Notes under the pieces: model-generated
Seen by the model: the letters and a program-made list of their open reading frames with translations, nothing else
Databases searched by the model: none
What the model was told of the DNA's origin: nothing
Translations under genes and position numbers: made by a program
Source: Oscillospiraceae bacterium
GTDB taxonomy: Bacteria; Bacillota; Clostridia; Saccharofermentanales; Saccharofermentanaceae
DNA length: 61,116 nt
Assembly (NCBI GenBank): GCA_902764825.1
Contig: CACWXL010000010.1
Span: 1 to 61,116 of the forward strand
Direction of reading: 5' to 3'
Part shown: positions 8,611-16,325 of the stretch, one piece after another
How positions within the stretch are numbered: the first letter of the stretch is position 1
Layout: each line of letters starts with the position of its first letter

Positions 8611-10062
8611 ATGGACAGCACAGTTGCTAAGATTATTGCTTTCATACTCTATTTCGTGGTAGTCCTTGCTATCGGAATCTTCTTCTTCTTCAAGAGTAAG
8701 GGCGGCAACGAGAAAGAGTATTTCTTAGGCGGCCGTCACATGGGTCCTTTCGTTACTGCGATGAGTGCGCAGGCATCGGACATGAGCGGCTGGCTTTTGA
8801 TGGGTTTCCCGGGTTCGCTTTTCGCGTTCGGTATGGGACAGGTTTGGATCGGTGTCGGTTTGGCATTAGGAACAGCTGCCAACTGGATCTTTGTAGCTAC
8901 AAGGCTCCGCACGGTTTATGTTGCTTCTGCTTTCGTTGCAGGCACAACAGTTTTCGCATCCGTACTGCCGTGGTTTGCTGATCACCAGCACATCGCCATG
9001 ATCATCTTCGCAGTATTGATCCTCATCTACACATTCTTAGGCGGTTATAAGGCCGTTTGCTGGACAGACTTTTTCCAGGGCCTTATGATGCTCATCGCGC
9101 TCCTTGCAGTGCCGATCGTCATGAACGCTGTAGGTCATTTTGACGCTACATACTACAGCGCTTTCGGCGAAGGCGAAAATGCAGTAGCGGCTTTCGGCAC
9201 AGATCCTTTCGCAGCTCCCTGGCAGGAGATCGTTACAGGTCTTGGATGGGGCCTCGGCTACTTCGGTATGCCTCACATCCTCGTCCGCTTCATGTCTATC
9301 GAGAAGCCTTCGCAGATCAAGAAATCCGCTACAGTTGCCATCATCTGGGTTATCCTTACGCTCGGCGCAGCTGCAGTTATCGCTTATCTCGGAAGAACTT
9401 ACATCATGAGCAACGGCCAGTCCCTTGCTGAACTCCTCCTTCCCGGCGGACGCAAGAGGATCTTCATCGAAGTTGTATGCGACATCTTCCCGGGCTTCGT
9501 TGCAGGCATCCTGCTCTCAGCGATCATCGCTGCCGCAATGTCTACGGCTGACTCCCAGCTCCTCGTTGCATCTTCCGCATTTACGAGCGACATCTATAAG
9601 CCTCTTATCCGTAAGAACAAGGCTTCCGACAAGGAAATGCTCTGGCTCGGACGTATCGTCGTTCTTATCGTTGCAGTTGTTGCATTCTTCATCGCACGCA
9701 TCGGTCTTGATGACGACAAGTCATGGGCTGCCGACATCATGAACATGGTTGAGAACGCATGGGGCCTCTTCGGTGCATCCTTCGGACCCGTCGTTATTCT
9801 CTCACTGTTCTGGAAGCGCTTTAACTATAAGGGCGCAGTTGCAGGCATCATCGCAGGCGCCGTTGCCGACATCGCATGGCTCCTGGTCTTCACGGATACG
9901 ATCATTCCTGCAATTAAATTCAACACAGGCGTTTACGAGATCGTCCCTGGCTTCATCTGCGGTCTCATCGTTGCAGTTGTTGTAACCCTTATCACCAAGG
10001 CTCCCGGCGAGGAAGTCGAAGCCATTTTCGCAAGAGCAACAGACAAGTTGATCGACGACTGA
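8611..10062 (+). CDS. putP: Sodium/proline symporter PutP with an internal deletion
   Basis: 483 aa. SSS-family (LeuT-fold) transporter. SAQASDMSGWLLMGFPGS, WTDFFQG, GWGLGYFGMPHILVRFM and AGILLSAIIAAAMSTADSQL match PutP closely, and nearly all is collinear with E. coli PutP (502 aa). At residues 100/101 (base 8910/8911), however, the protein jumps from RLR straight to TVYVASAFVAG. In E. coli PutP these are separated by ~39 residues, comprising the conserved LPDYF loop and the first half of the next membrane helix. The frame is intact, so this looks like a clean 117-bp deletion or an assembly collapse; whether it still transports is doubtful. A strong terminator follows at 10087. Confidence 0.9.
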   Translation: MDSTVAKIIAFILYFVVVLAIGIFFFFKSKGGNEKEYFLGGRHMGPFVTAMSAQASDMSGWLLMGFPGSLFAFGMGQVWIGVGLALGTAANWIFVATRLRTVYVASAFVAGTTVFASVLPWFADHQHIAMIIFAVLILIYTFLGGYKAVCWTDFFQGLMMLIALLAVPIVMNAVGHFDATYYSAFGEGENAVAAFGTDPFAAPWQEIVTGLGWGLGYFGMPHILVRFMSIEKPSQIKKSATVAIIWVILTLGAAAVIAYLGRTYIMSNGQSLAELLLPGGRKRIFIEVVCDIFPGFVAGILLSAIIAAAMSTADSQLLVASSAFTSDIYKPLIRKNKASDKEMLWLGRIVVLIVAVVAFFIARIGLDDDKSWAADIMNMVENAWGLFGASFGPVVILSLFWKRFNYKGAVAGIIAGAVADIAWLLVFTDTIIPAIKFNTGVYEIVPGFICGLIVAVVVTLITKAPGEEVEAIFARATDKLIDD

Positions 10063-10086
10063 TCTGGTTTACTCGAAAAGTTTTAC

Positions 10087-10118
10087 CGGCCCTGAGGTTC
10101 GCTTCAGGGCCGTTTTTT
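10087..10118 (+). terminator. Intrinsic terminator of putP
   Basis: CGGCCCTGA (10087-10095) pairs with TCAGGGCCG (10104-10112), followed by TTTTTT. The same hairpin, nearly identical in sequence, occurs at 15846-15878. Confidence 0.9.
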
Positions 10119-10136
10119 ATGGGCGGGGTGGGGTGA

Positions 10137-10468
10137 GTACGTACTAATTTTAGATTTTTGGTTTTTAGTACGTAAATCTTGAGGCTTGTGAAGGCGTGGA
10201 GTGGCGTTTTTACGTACTAATTCTCGAAAACACGTTATTTGACCGTAATTATTTGGTGGAAAATCCGCTTGAGATGACTGATTTTACGTACTAATTTTCG
10301 AAAACTCGTTATTAGTCCGTAATTATTTGGGAAACACCTGCTTGGGAGGGCTAATTTTACGTACTAATTCTCGAAAATGGTTTTTTAGTACGTAAAATTG
10401 GTCATTGAATGCGAATCGAAGCAAAATATTTACGGACTAATTTATGAAAAATCATTTTTAGTACGTAA
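10137..10468. repeat. Array A: five 39-bp dyads repeating every ~73 bp
   Basis: Five units start at 10137, 10210, 10284, 10357 and 10430. Each is 39 bp with arms close to TTACGTACTAA and TTAGTACGTAA and a central 17-bp loop rich in TCGAAAA. The unit at 10357 has a perfect 15-bp stem (10353-10367 with 10385-10399); the unit at 10210 is the most degenerate on its right side. The gaps of 33-35 bp are partly similar to one another (TTATTTGG after units 2 and 3), so this is a tandem ~73-bp repeat, not independent spacers. No protein gene lies in 10063-10574. It sits between the putP terminator and the terminator of the leftward kinase. Confidence 0.85.
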
Positions 10469-10506
10469 TATCTGATGAGTCACCGGGCGTGTCATACTTA
10501 ATCGCG

Positions 10507-10537
10507 AAAAAAGCCCCAAAGATAAGCGCTCCGGGGC
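10507..10537 (-). terminator. Intrinsic terminator of the minus-strand two-component operon
   Basis: Read leftward, GCCCC (from 10537) pairs with GGGGC (ending at 10513), followed by a run of six U. It lies 38 bases after the kinase stop. Confidence 0.8.
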
Positions 10538-10574
10538 ATTTCAAACAACCAATGTAACACTGTTAAACCGTCGT

Positions 10575-11801
10575 TCAGATCACAACTTTTATCGTCATGC
10601 TCTTGCCGTCGGGGCAGATGGCCTTGATCGTGCCGCCGTGGGATTCGGCGACTGCCAGAGCGATCGCGAGGCCGACACCGGTGCCGCCGGTCTCAGAGTT
10701 TCTGGAGTTGTCGGGGCGGTAGAAGCGGTCGAATAAGCGGTCGACATCAGGCGGTGTGTCGTAATCGCAGGTGTTGTAGACTTCGATGCAGGCCTTACTC
10801 TTTTTGGGCGAGACTGAGAATCTTATCTCGCCGCCGTCATTGGAATAGCGGACGGCGTTGTCGAGGAGGACGGAGAGCATCTGCTGGATGGCGGATCTGT
10901 CGCCGAAGAGATCCACGTTCTCGGCAATATCGATATCCATCTTCAGGCCGCGGCCCTTTGCCTGCGACTGGTAGATGTCGACGGTCTCCCATGCGGCGTT
11001 GCTCAACGAGAAGCGCTCTTTGTTGGGCAGGGGGGTGTCCTCGTCGAGTCTTGAGAGGGTGACGAGCTCGCTGACGAGCTTGGACATGCGTCCGGTCTGC
11101 TTTCTTATGTTATCGGTCCATTCGTCTTCGCCATGCTCGGCCGTAATGACATCGAGGCTCGTGGAGATCGATGTGAGAGGGGTCTTGAGCTCGTGGCTCG
11201 CGTCTGTTATGAACTGCTTTTGCTGCTTGATGTTGTTCTCGATAGGACGGATCGCTTTCTTGGAGAAGAGTACGACAAGCGCGAAAACGAGAACGAGACT
11301 TGCCATCGAGATCACGCGCGTGAGAAGACCGAGAGTCCTTGCGAACTGGATCTCGCGTCCGGCGTTGAGGAAGACCAGTACTGTCTCACCGCTTTTATCG
11401 ATCTTTGCGTAGCGGTAGTTGCCGATAAAGCCCCTGTCTGAATGCTTGGCGAGGGCTTTGTCTGCGTATTCGGCCGCTGTATCGGAATCGATCGATGCGA
11501 CATGATCGGTCGAGATATAAGTCTTATTGCCTGAATCTGCAATCCGGACTGTGAAGAAGCGCATCATGTAGTTGGCTTCCATATCCGGGCGTCCGCCGAA
11601 CGGATCGTCCCTGTGGTGATCGGGCTTCATCTCGCGAGGATTGCGGAAGTCTGAAGCGGCGATCATTTCAATGGATTGGTCGACACGGTCAGTTATTACC
11701 GCATATGTGATGAAATAGACCAGGGAGGCTATCAGTAAAATGACGGCGAGAAATGCACCCATGGCAGCGAGGATGAAGCGCCAGCGAAGTTTTTTCAGCA
11801 T
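10575..11801 (-). CDS. Sensor histidine kinase (OmpR-partner class)
   Basis: 408 aa. Transmembrane helices at ~9-35 and ~160-180 enclose an extracellular sensor of about 120 residues. HisKA has DASHELKTPLTSI (phospho-acceptor His), and HATPase_c has LLDNAVRYSN (N box) and GGTGVGLAIALAVAESHGG (G2). No obvious HAMP signature. The ATG lies inside the last codons of the response regulator (7-bp overlap), and GGAGGTGG within that gene serves as its ribosome binding site, so the pair is coupled. The signal is unknown. The closest functional type is the PhoR/VanS/CssS-like envelope sensors, but nothing in the sequence settles this. Confidence 0.9.
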   Translation of the reverse strand: MLKKLRWRFILAAMGAFLAVILLIASLVYFITYAVITDRVDQSIEMIAASDFRNPREMKPDHHRDDPFGGRPDMEANYMMRFFTVRIADSGNKTYISTDHVASIDSDTAAEYADKALAKHSDRGFIGNYRYAKIDKSGETVLVFLNAGREIQFARTLGLLTRVISMASLVLVFALVVLFSKKAIRPIENNIKQQKQFITDASHELKTPLTSISTSLDVITAEHGEDEWTDNIRKQTGRMSKLVSELVTLSRLDEDTPLPNKERFSLSNAAWETVDIYQSQAKGRGLKMDIDIAENVDLFGDRSAIQQMLSVLLDNAVRYSNDGGEIRFSVSPKKSKACIEVYNTCDYDTPPDVDRLFDRFYRPDNSRNSETGGTGVGLAIALAVAESHGGTIKAICPDGKSMTIKVVI

Positions 11802-12472
11802 TTTTCCACCTCCAGTGAATAGCCGGAGCCGCGGATGGTCTTGATCTCGACGTTGGCGCCGATAGAACGGAGCTTCTTGCGGACGAAGCCGATATGCGTC
11901 CAGACGACGTCGATGTCGGAATCGGATTCGAAGCCCCAGATCCTGTCCATCAGGTGCTCTGTGGAGAAGACGAACCCCGGGTGAAGCACGAAGAGCTCAA
12001 TGAGCTGATATTCTTTATTCGTGAGCTTGACGCTCTTGTCACCGGCCCTCATCTCATAGCGGTTGCCGTCGAGGATCAGATTGCCGACCTGCTGGAGGGA
12101 ATCGGAATAATTCTCGCTTCTTCTGCCGAGCGCCTTGATCCTGGCGATCAGTTCGCTCGTGGCGAAAGGCTTGGGGAGGTAGTCATCGGCACCGGCCTCG
12201 AGTCCGGCTACCCTGTCTTCGATCTCAGCTTTTGCAGTGAGCATGAGCACGGGGGTGGTGATGTGGTTTTGGCGGATAAGAGAGAGGACTTCGAGGCCTG
12301 TCATGCCGGGCATCATGATATCTAACACGATGACTTCGTATGTGTCGGAGGAGATATAGGACCATGCATCATTGCCGTTGTGAACGATGTCAACGGAATA
12401 TTTGGCCTTTTCGAGCAGGAGCTTTAGAGCCTTGGCTGTAGCAACTTCGTCTTCGGCTATTAGGATACGCAT
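11795..12472 (-). CDS. OmpR-family response regulator
   Basis: 225 aa. Receiver domain 1-115 with phospho-acceptor Asp51 (VIVLDIMMPGMTG) and Lys in YLPKPF; winged-helix Trans_reg_C domain ~130-222 with LTNKEYQLIELFVLHPG and VWTHIGFVRKKL. AAAGGAGG lies before the ATG. It is the first gene of the operon with the kinase at 10575. Tandem direct repeats at 12509-12528, 37-56 bases upstream of its start codon, are a likely binding site for its own dimer. Confidence 0.92.
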   Translation of the reverse strand: MRILIAEDEVATAKALKLLLEKAKYSVDIVHNGNDAWSYISSDTYEVIVLDIMMPGMTGLEVLSLIRQNHITTPVLMLTAKAEIEDRVAGLEAGADDYLPKPFATSELIARIKALGRRSENYSDSLQQVGNLILDGNRYEMRAGDKSVKLTNKEYQLIELFVLHPGFVFSTEHLMDRIWGFESDSDIDVVWTHIGFVRKKLRSIGANVEIKTIRGSGYSLEVEKC

Positions 12473-12508
12473 GGATCACACCTCCTTTTCGAACAGTCTA
12501 TACGGGTA

Positions 12509-12528
12509 ACCTGAAATGCACCTGAAAT
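12509..12528. promoter_or_regulatory. Direct repeat, likely OmpR-type operator
   Basis: ACCTGAAAT occurs at 12509-12517 and again at 12520-12528, an 11-bp period. Head-to-tail repeats of 10-11 bp are the standard binding pattern of OmpR-family dimers. The site is in the 189-bp divergent region between the response regulator and the XRE protein; a TATAAT lies nearby at about 12541 on the plus strand. Confidence 0.5.
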
Positions 12529-12661
12529 CCTGACAATAGTATAATACCTGATAGACATACCGTGTCCAAATATGCGAAAAAACGGCAATTCCCGCTTTGT
12601 GTCGTGTTAATTTCCCCGCGGACATCGTATCCTGACACCGGTCGAAAGGAGGGCCCGAACC

Positions 12662-13771
12662 TTGGATCAGAAAAAAACAGGACAATTTCTCAAGACCTTA
12701 CGTAATGAGAAGGGACTTACGCAGGAACAGCTGGCACAGAAGTTCAACGTGAGCAACAGATCCGTCTCCAGATGGGAGACAGGAACGAACCTTCCCGACA
12801 TCTCATTGCTGGTCGAGATAGCCGATTTCTATGATGTCGATGTCAGAGAGATCATAGACGGGGAAAGGAAAAGCGAGATGATGGATCAGGAAACAAGAGA
12901 GGTCGCTGACAAGATGGCGGTCTATGCAACGGGCGAGAAGAGCAAGCTCTTAAGGTTTGTTCAGGTATTGTCGATAATAGGAACAGGATTAACGGTCGTT
13001 GCAATAGTGCTTCAGACGCTGGCATATGAACCTGACTTAAGACGTTCCGGAGCGATATTTGCAACGTTCATAGGCTTTATAGTCATGTGCATATTAACGC
13101 TCTATGTAACGGGACTTCTGCAGAGGTTCTCAAAGCACAGAAAGGCCGTGAAAGCGGTAAAGGTCATTACGATTGTGGTGATGGCAGTAGTCACGCACTA
13201 TGTGGTTGCGGCTTTTGCCCTCTTTGCTGTGGTGTACTCATGGTATACAACTGCCAAGATCGAAGTCAGTACGGACGCTTCGGAGTTCAATAAGTACATC
13301 CATAACGGCGAGGACAAGGACAGCGAATACAGGATGGGAACGAATCCTCTTTTCGATGTCATGCCGGAGAAGATCGAAGCCGATGTTACCGAATACCAGC
13401 TGACTTATTACAATCCGTGGGACGGCCAGTATGTTGTCTACATGACGCTTGATTACGGCGATAAGTATGATGCGGAGATAGCAAGGCTTCAGGCGATCGG
13501 CATTGACGATTACAAGGGCATCTACACGGTTACCGGAGAGCCTGAAGGTTACGACCTGGTCGCAATGGATTCCGATGATTATAACGGATTCGTATATGCC
13601 ATGATCCCTGAAGGTCAGGAAGGCAACACGAAGATCACATACTGCGCGCTCGTGTTCTGCAATTATTTCCTCGATCTGGATGTCCACAAGTACATGCCCG
13701 ACAAGTATCTGCTGCCGGGATTTGATGCGACGGATGATAATCCGTACAGGAAGCAGATGATGGACAAATAA
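12662..13771 (+). CDS. XRE-family helix-turn-helix membrane protein
   Basis: 369 aa, starting at TTG (12662) with GGAGGG 8 bases upstream; no ATG near the start fits. Residues ~7-66 are an XRE/Cro domain (LTQEQLAQKFNVSNRSVSRWETGTNLPDI). Three hydrophobic helices at about 97-118, 124-147 and 168-192 follow. The C-terminal ~160 residues are soluble and of unknown function, with many Tyr and Asp. This HTH-plus-membrane layout is common in Clostridia and its role is unclear; the HTH would face the cytosol. It is divergent from an OmpR-type system and may be controlled by it. Confidence 0.75.
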   Translation: MDQKKTGQFLKTLRNEKGLTQEQLAQKFNVSNRSVSRWETGTNLPDISLLVEIADFYDVDVREIIDGERKSEMMDQETREVADKMAVYATGEKSKLLRFVQVLSIIGTGLTVVAIVLQTLAYEPDLRRSGAIFATFIGFIVMCILTLYVTGLLQRFSKHRKAVKAVKVITIVVMAVVTHYVVAAFALFAVVYSWYTTAKIEVSTDASEFNKYIHNGEDKDSEYRMGTNPLFDVMPEKIEADVTEYQLTYYNPWDGQYVVYMTLDYGDKYDAEIARLQAIGIDDYKGIYTVTGEPEGYDLVAMDSDDYNGFVYAMIPEGQEGNTKITYCALVFCNYFLDLDVHKYMPDKYLLPGFDATDDNPYRKQMMDK

Positions 13772-13829
13772 GCCCCGTGCATTAACATCAAAACATTAAT
13801 AAAAAACACACGTAAATTGAATATTTAAC

Positions 13830-13885
13830 ATCAACCCTGTTGATACAATGAAAGCACCTGACTAATTGAAAAAGCGAGGTGCTTT
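13830..13885 (+). promoter_or_regulatory. Dyads in the promoter and leader of the SDR/alcohol dehydrogenase operon
   Basis: A 15-bp dyad ATCAAC-CCT-GTTGAT (13830-13844) abuts a TACAAT -10 box (13844-13849); TTGAAT lies 21 bp before that box, a long spacer of the kind MerR regulators use. A second dyad, AAAGCACCT (13851-13859) with AGGTGCTTT (13877-13885), includes the Shine-Dalgarno GAGGT two bases before the ATG at 13887. It can act as an operator or, if the RNA starts far enough upstream, as a hairpin hiding the ribosome site. Confidence 0.45.
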
Positions 13886-13886
13886 T

Positions 13887-14612
13887 ATGTTGGATCTTTC
13901 CGGAAAATGGGTTTTGGTAACGGGTGCCGCAAGGGGCATCGGAAGGCTCGCCGCGCTTAAGATGGCAGACTGCGGCTGCAACCTCATCCTTCACAGCAGG
14001 GACGTCTCCCACACCGCTTCACTCGAAGAAGAGCTGAAGGCGAAGGGCGTTTTGTGCCACTCCGTTGCGGCTGATCTTAATGATATTCCATCAGTTCTCA
14101 AGATGCTCGAAAAGATCGACACTTTAGGCGTCGACGTAGATATCGTCCTTAACAACGCAGGTCTTCAGATCGCATACAGGACCGAATACTATAAGACACC
14201 CGCAGATGATTACGAAGTAAGCTTCAATGTAAACACGATAGCTCCCGCCATGATCTGCTACCACTTCCTTCCGAAGATGACAGAGCGCGGCTTCGGACGC
14301 ATCGTAAACACCACGAGCGGCATCGACAAGGAGCCCGAGCAGGCAGGCTACTCTGCGGCAAAGGCAGCGCTCGACAAGATCACAAAGGACATGGCATCCA
14401 AGCTTGGCGGAACCGGTGTCGCAATGAACCTCACAGATCCCGGCTGGTGCAGGACAGATCTCGGCGGTCCCAATGCTCCCAACGCACCTGAGAGTGCGAT
14501 CCCGGGCGTTATCGTCGGAGCGTTTGTTGACGACAGCATCAACGGCCGGATCTTCCACGCACAGGATTATGCGGGAATGACACTTGAAGACGCTGTAAAC
14601 AGCATCAAGTAA
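13887..14612 (+). CDS. Short-chain dehydrogenase/reductase (SDR)
   Basis: 241 aa from the ATG at 13887, preferred over an upstream in-frame TTG because GAGGT precedes it. Classical SDR: nucleotide-binding VTGAARGIG near the N-terminus, NNAG (~residues 84-87), active-site Ser in NTTSGI and catalytic YSAAK. It reduces or oxidises a carbonyl/alcohol with NAD(P)H. It is 13 bases upstream of an iron-type alcohol dehydrogenase, probably the same transcript, so the two may act in one alcohol or aldehyde pathway. The substrate is not predictable. Confidence 0.9.
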   Translation: MLDLSGKWVLVTGAARGIGRLAALKMADCGCNLILHSRDVSHTASLEEELKAKGVLCHSVAADLNDIPSVLKMLEKIDTLGVDVDIVLNNAGLQIAYRTEYYKTPADDYEVSFNVNTIAPAMICYHFLPKMTERGFGRIVNTTSGIDKEPEQAGYSAAKAALDKITKDMASKLGGTGVAMNLTDPGWCRTDLGGPNAPNAPESAIPGVIVGAFVDDSINGRIFHAQDYAGMTLEDAVNSIK

Positions 14613-14625
14613 AAGGAGATAATGC

Positions 14626-15777
14626 ATGGAAAACTTCACGTTTTATTCACCGACAAAGTTCGTATTCGGCAAGGGCACAGAAGCTGAGGCAGGTAAGCTT
14701 GTAAAGACTTTCGGAGGCTCAAAGGTATTGATCCACTTCGGCGGCGGAAGCGTTGTAAGATCCGGTCTTCTGGACAGGGTCAAGGCATCGCTTGACGGCG
14801 AAGGCATACCTTATGTTGAACTCGGAGGCGTTAAGCCGAACCCGAGGAGCGGTCTTGTATATGAGGGCATCGATCTCTGCAAAAAGGAAGGCGTTGACTT
14901 CATTCTCGCAGTAGGCGGCGGTTCTGCCATCGACTCATCCAAGGCAATCGCTGCAGGCGTTGTTTACGACGGCGATTTCTGGGATTTCTACTGCGGCAAG
15001 CCGATCTTAAAGGCTCTTCCCGTAGGTACGGTCCTTACGATCGCGGCTGCAGGCAGCGAAGGCTCAGGCGACTCTGTTATCACCAAGGAAGAAGGAATGT
15101 ATAAGCGCGGCGCAAGCGGCGAGGGAATAAGGCCAAAGTTCAGCATCTTAAATCCTGAACTCACACAGACGCTTCCCCCTTACCAGACAGCATGCGGCAT
15201 CACGGACATCATGGCGCACCTCTATGAGCGTTACCTTACAAATTCCAAGGATGTTGAAGTTACAGACCGCCTTATCGAAGCGCTCCTCATCACTATGAAG
15301 AACGAAGGCCCCAAGGTAATCGCCGATCCCAACGACTATCAGGCACGTGCAAACATCATGTGGGCAGGCACGATGGCACACACCAATTCCTGCGGCGTAG
15401 GACGTTCACAGGACTGGAACAGCCACAACATCGAGCATGAGCTCTCAGCTCTCTACGACTGTGCACACGGCGCAGGTCTTGCGGTTACGATGCCAGCAGT
15501 CTTCAAGTATGTTATGAACCACGATATTGCACGCTTCACTCAGGTTGCAAACCGTGTCTGGGGCGTAGAGACAGCTGAAGAGGGCATCGAAGCATTTAAG
15601 AACTTCCTCATCTCCATCGGCATGCCTTCCACATTGGGCGAACTCGGCGGCAAGGAGGAAGACATCCCCACACTCGTCAAGAACCTCTGCTACGGTGACG
15701 GCCGTGACGGCACGATCTCAGGCTTCGTAACGCTTAATAAGGACGACTGCACGAAAATCTATCAGGCGATGATCTGA
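14626..15777 (+). CDS. Iron-containing alcohol dehydrogenase (butanol dehydrogenase/YqhD type)
   Basis: 383 aa, a full-length group III alcohol dehydrogenase. The N-terminus NFTFYSPTKFVFGKG and the NAD(P)-binding AVGGGSAIDSSKAIA match the NADH/NADPH-dependent butanol dehydrogenase (BdhA/YqhD) family. Metal ligands are present: Asp and His in ITDIMAHLYE, and two His in IEHELSALYDCAHGAG. It likely reduces an aldehyde to an alcohol to recycle NAD(P)+ in fermentation. AAGGAG precedes the ATG. It is second in an operon with an SDR. Two terminators follow, at 15804 and 15846. Confidence 0.92.
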   Translation: MENFTFYSPTKFVFGKGTEAEAGKLVKTFGGSKVLIHFGGGSVVRSGLLDRVKASLDGEGIPYVELGGVKPNPRSGLVYEGIDLCKKEGVDFILAVGGGSAIDSSKAIAAGVVYDGDFWDFYCGKPILKALPVGTVLTIAAAGSEGSGDSVITKEEGMYKRGASGEGIRPKFSILNPELTQTLPPYQTACGITDIMAHLYERYLTNSKDVEVTDRLIEALLITMKNEGPKVIADPNDYQARANIMWAGTMAHTNSCGVGRSQDWNSHNIEHELSALYDCAHGAGLAVTMPAVFKYVMNHDIARFTQVANRVWGVETAEEGIEAFKNFLISIGMPSTLGELGGKEEDIPTLVKNLCYGDGRDGTISGFVTLNKDDCTKIYQAMI

Positions 15778-15803
15778 TCTTTCCCTACGCGAAAAGCTGA
15801 TAC

Positions 15804-15842
15804 AGGGGTTATCTCAGGAATGAGATGACCCCTTTGATTTTT
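15804..15842 (+). terminator. Intrinsic terminator of the alcohol dehydrogenase operon
   Basis: AGGGGTTATCTCA (15804-15816) pairs with TGAGATGACCCCT (15821-15833) with one T-G opposition, then TTGATTTTT. Confidence 0.85.
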
Positions 15843-15845
15843 ATT

Positions 15846-15878
15846 ACGGCCCTGAGGTTCGCTTCAGGGCCGTTTTTT
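15846..15878 (+). terminator. Second, duplicated intrinsic terminator
   Basis: ACGGCCCTGA pairs with TCAGGGCCGT and is followed by TTTTT. It is the copy of the putP terminator at 10087 and forms the left end of the repeated block. Confidence 0.85.
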
Positions 15879-15960
15879 ATGGGCGGGGTGGGGTGAGTAC
15901 GTACTAATTTTAGATTATTGGTTTTTAGTACGTAAATCTTGAGGCTTGTGAAGGCGTGGA
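15847..15960 (+). repeat. 114-bp duplicate of 10087-10200
   Basis: The two segments lie 5760 bp apart and differ at a single base (T versus A in the loop of the first dyad). The shared block holds a terminator hairpin, a G-rich stretch (GGGCGGGGTGGGG) and the first dyad with its following spacer. Similarity then continues more loosely through the rest of both arrays to 16090 and 10406. Confidence 0.95.
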
Positions 15961-16079
15961 GCTGATTTTACGGACTAGTTTTCGAAAACTCGTTATTAGT
16001 CCGTAATTATTTGAGAAACACCCGCAAGGACTGGCTAATTTTACGTACTAATCCTCGAAAAAGGTTTTTTAGTACGTAA
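15897..16079. repeat. Array B: three 39-bp dyads of the same family
   Basis: Units start at 15897, 15968 and 16041 (steps of 71 and 73 bp). They correspond to units 1, 3 and 4 of array A. The middle unit has TTACGGACTA paired with TAGTCCGTAA, where array A has a mismatch, so the pairing is kept or improved. The third has a perfect 15-bp stem (16037-16051 with 16069-16083). The 15778-16232 stretch holds these repeats and terminators but no other gene. Confidence 0.85.
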
Positions 16080-16101
16080 AATTGGTCATTTTTTTAGGGC
16101 A

Positions 16102-16146
16102 ACAATTATATAAAAACGCGATTTTATATAATTGTCCGCCTTTTTT
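16102..16146 (+). terminator. AT-rich hairpin followed by a T-run
   Basis: ACAATTATATAAAA (16102-16115) is the exact reverse complement of TTTTATATAATTGT (16122-16135), with a 6-base loop, and TTTTTT follows at 16141-16146. It may be a third terminator or a scar; the stem has almost no GC pairs, so termination strength is uncertain. Confidence 0.5.
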
Positions 16147-16232
16147 AGGGGCCTGTATTACAGTAACGGCCGTACTTTCCTTTTCTGGCGGGAGTGAAAA
16201 GGTATAATTAAGAAGAAATGGAGGCACCCGCC

Positions 16233-16289
16233 ATGAGCAACATAACAATTCAAAAGATAAGCATTACGGATCTGAATATCGCTGTATAA
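16233..16289 (+). pseudogene. 18-codon ORF: macrodomain-protein N-terminal remnant or corA leader peptide
   Basis: ATG at 16233 with GGAGG 8 bases upstream and TATAAT at 16203-16208, so it has working expression signals. The peptide is MSNITIQKISITDLNIAV. This resembles the first residues of O-acetyl-ADP-ribose deacetylase (macrodomain) proteins, whose starts often read like xxITIQKxSITDL before TDAIVNAAN; that recall is from memory. Here a stop follows at once. The alternative is a regulatory leader peptide for the corA-like gene 36 bases downstream. A second TATAAT (16285-16290) overlaps its stop codon. Confidence 0.4.
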
Positions 16290-16325
16290 TGTGAGTTGAT
16301 CTGGAAATAACGGAGGGATATTGAA

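Noticed and set aside
10138..10399. AraR operators, because TACGTAC is the core of the Bacillus AraR site
   Set aside because: The flanking ATTTG/CAAAT halves are missing and the arms belong to a longer 39-bp dyad far from the AraR-like gene and sugar genes.
10137..10468. CRISPR-like array: 39-bp palindromic repeats with 33-35-bp gaps
   Set aside because: The repeats are degenerate, the gaps resemble each other (units 2 and 3 share TTATTTGG and more), array B carries the same gaps, and no cas genes are present. It is a ~73-bp tandem repeat.
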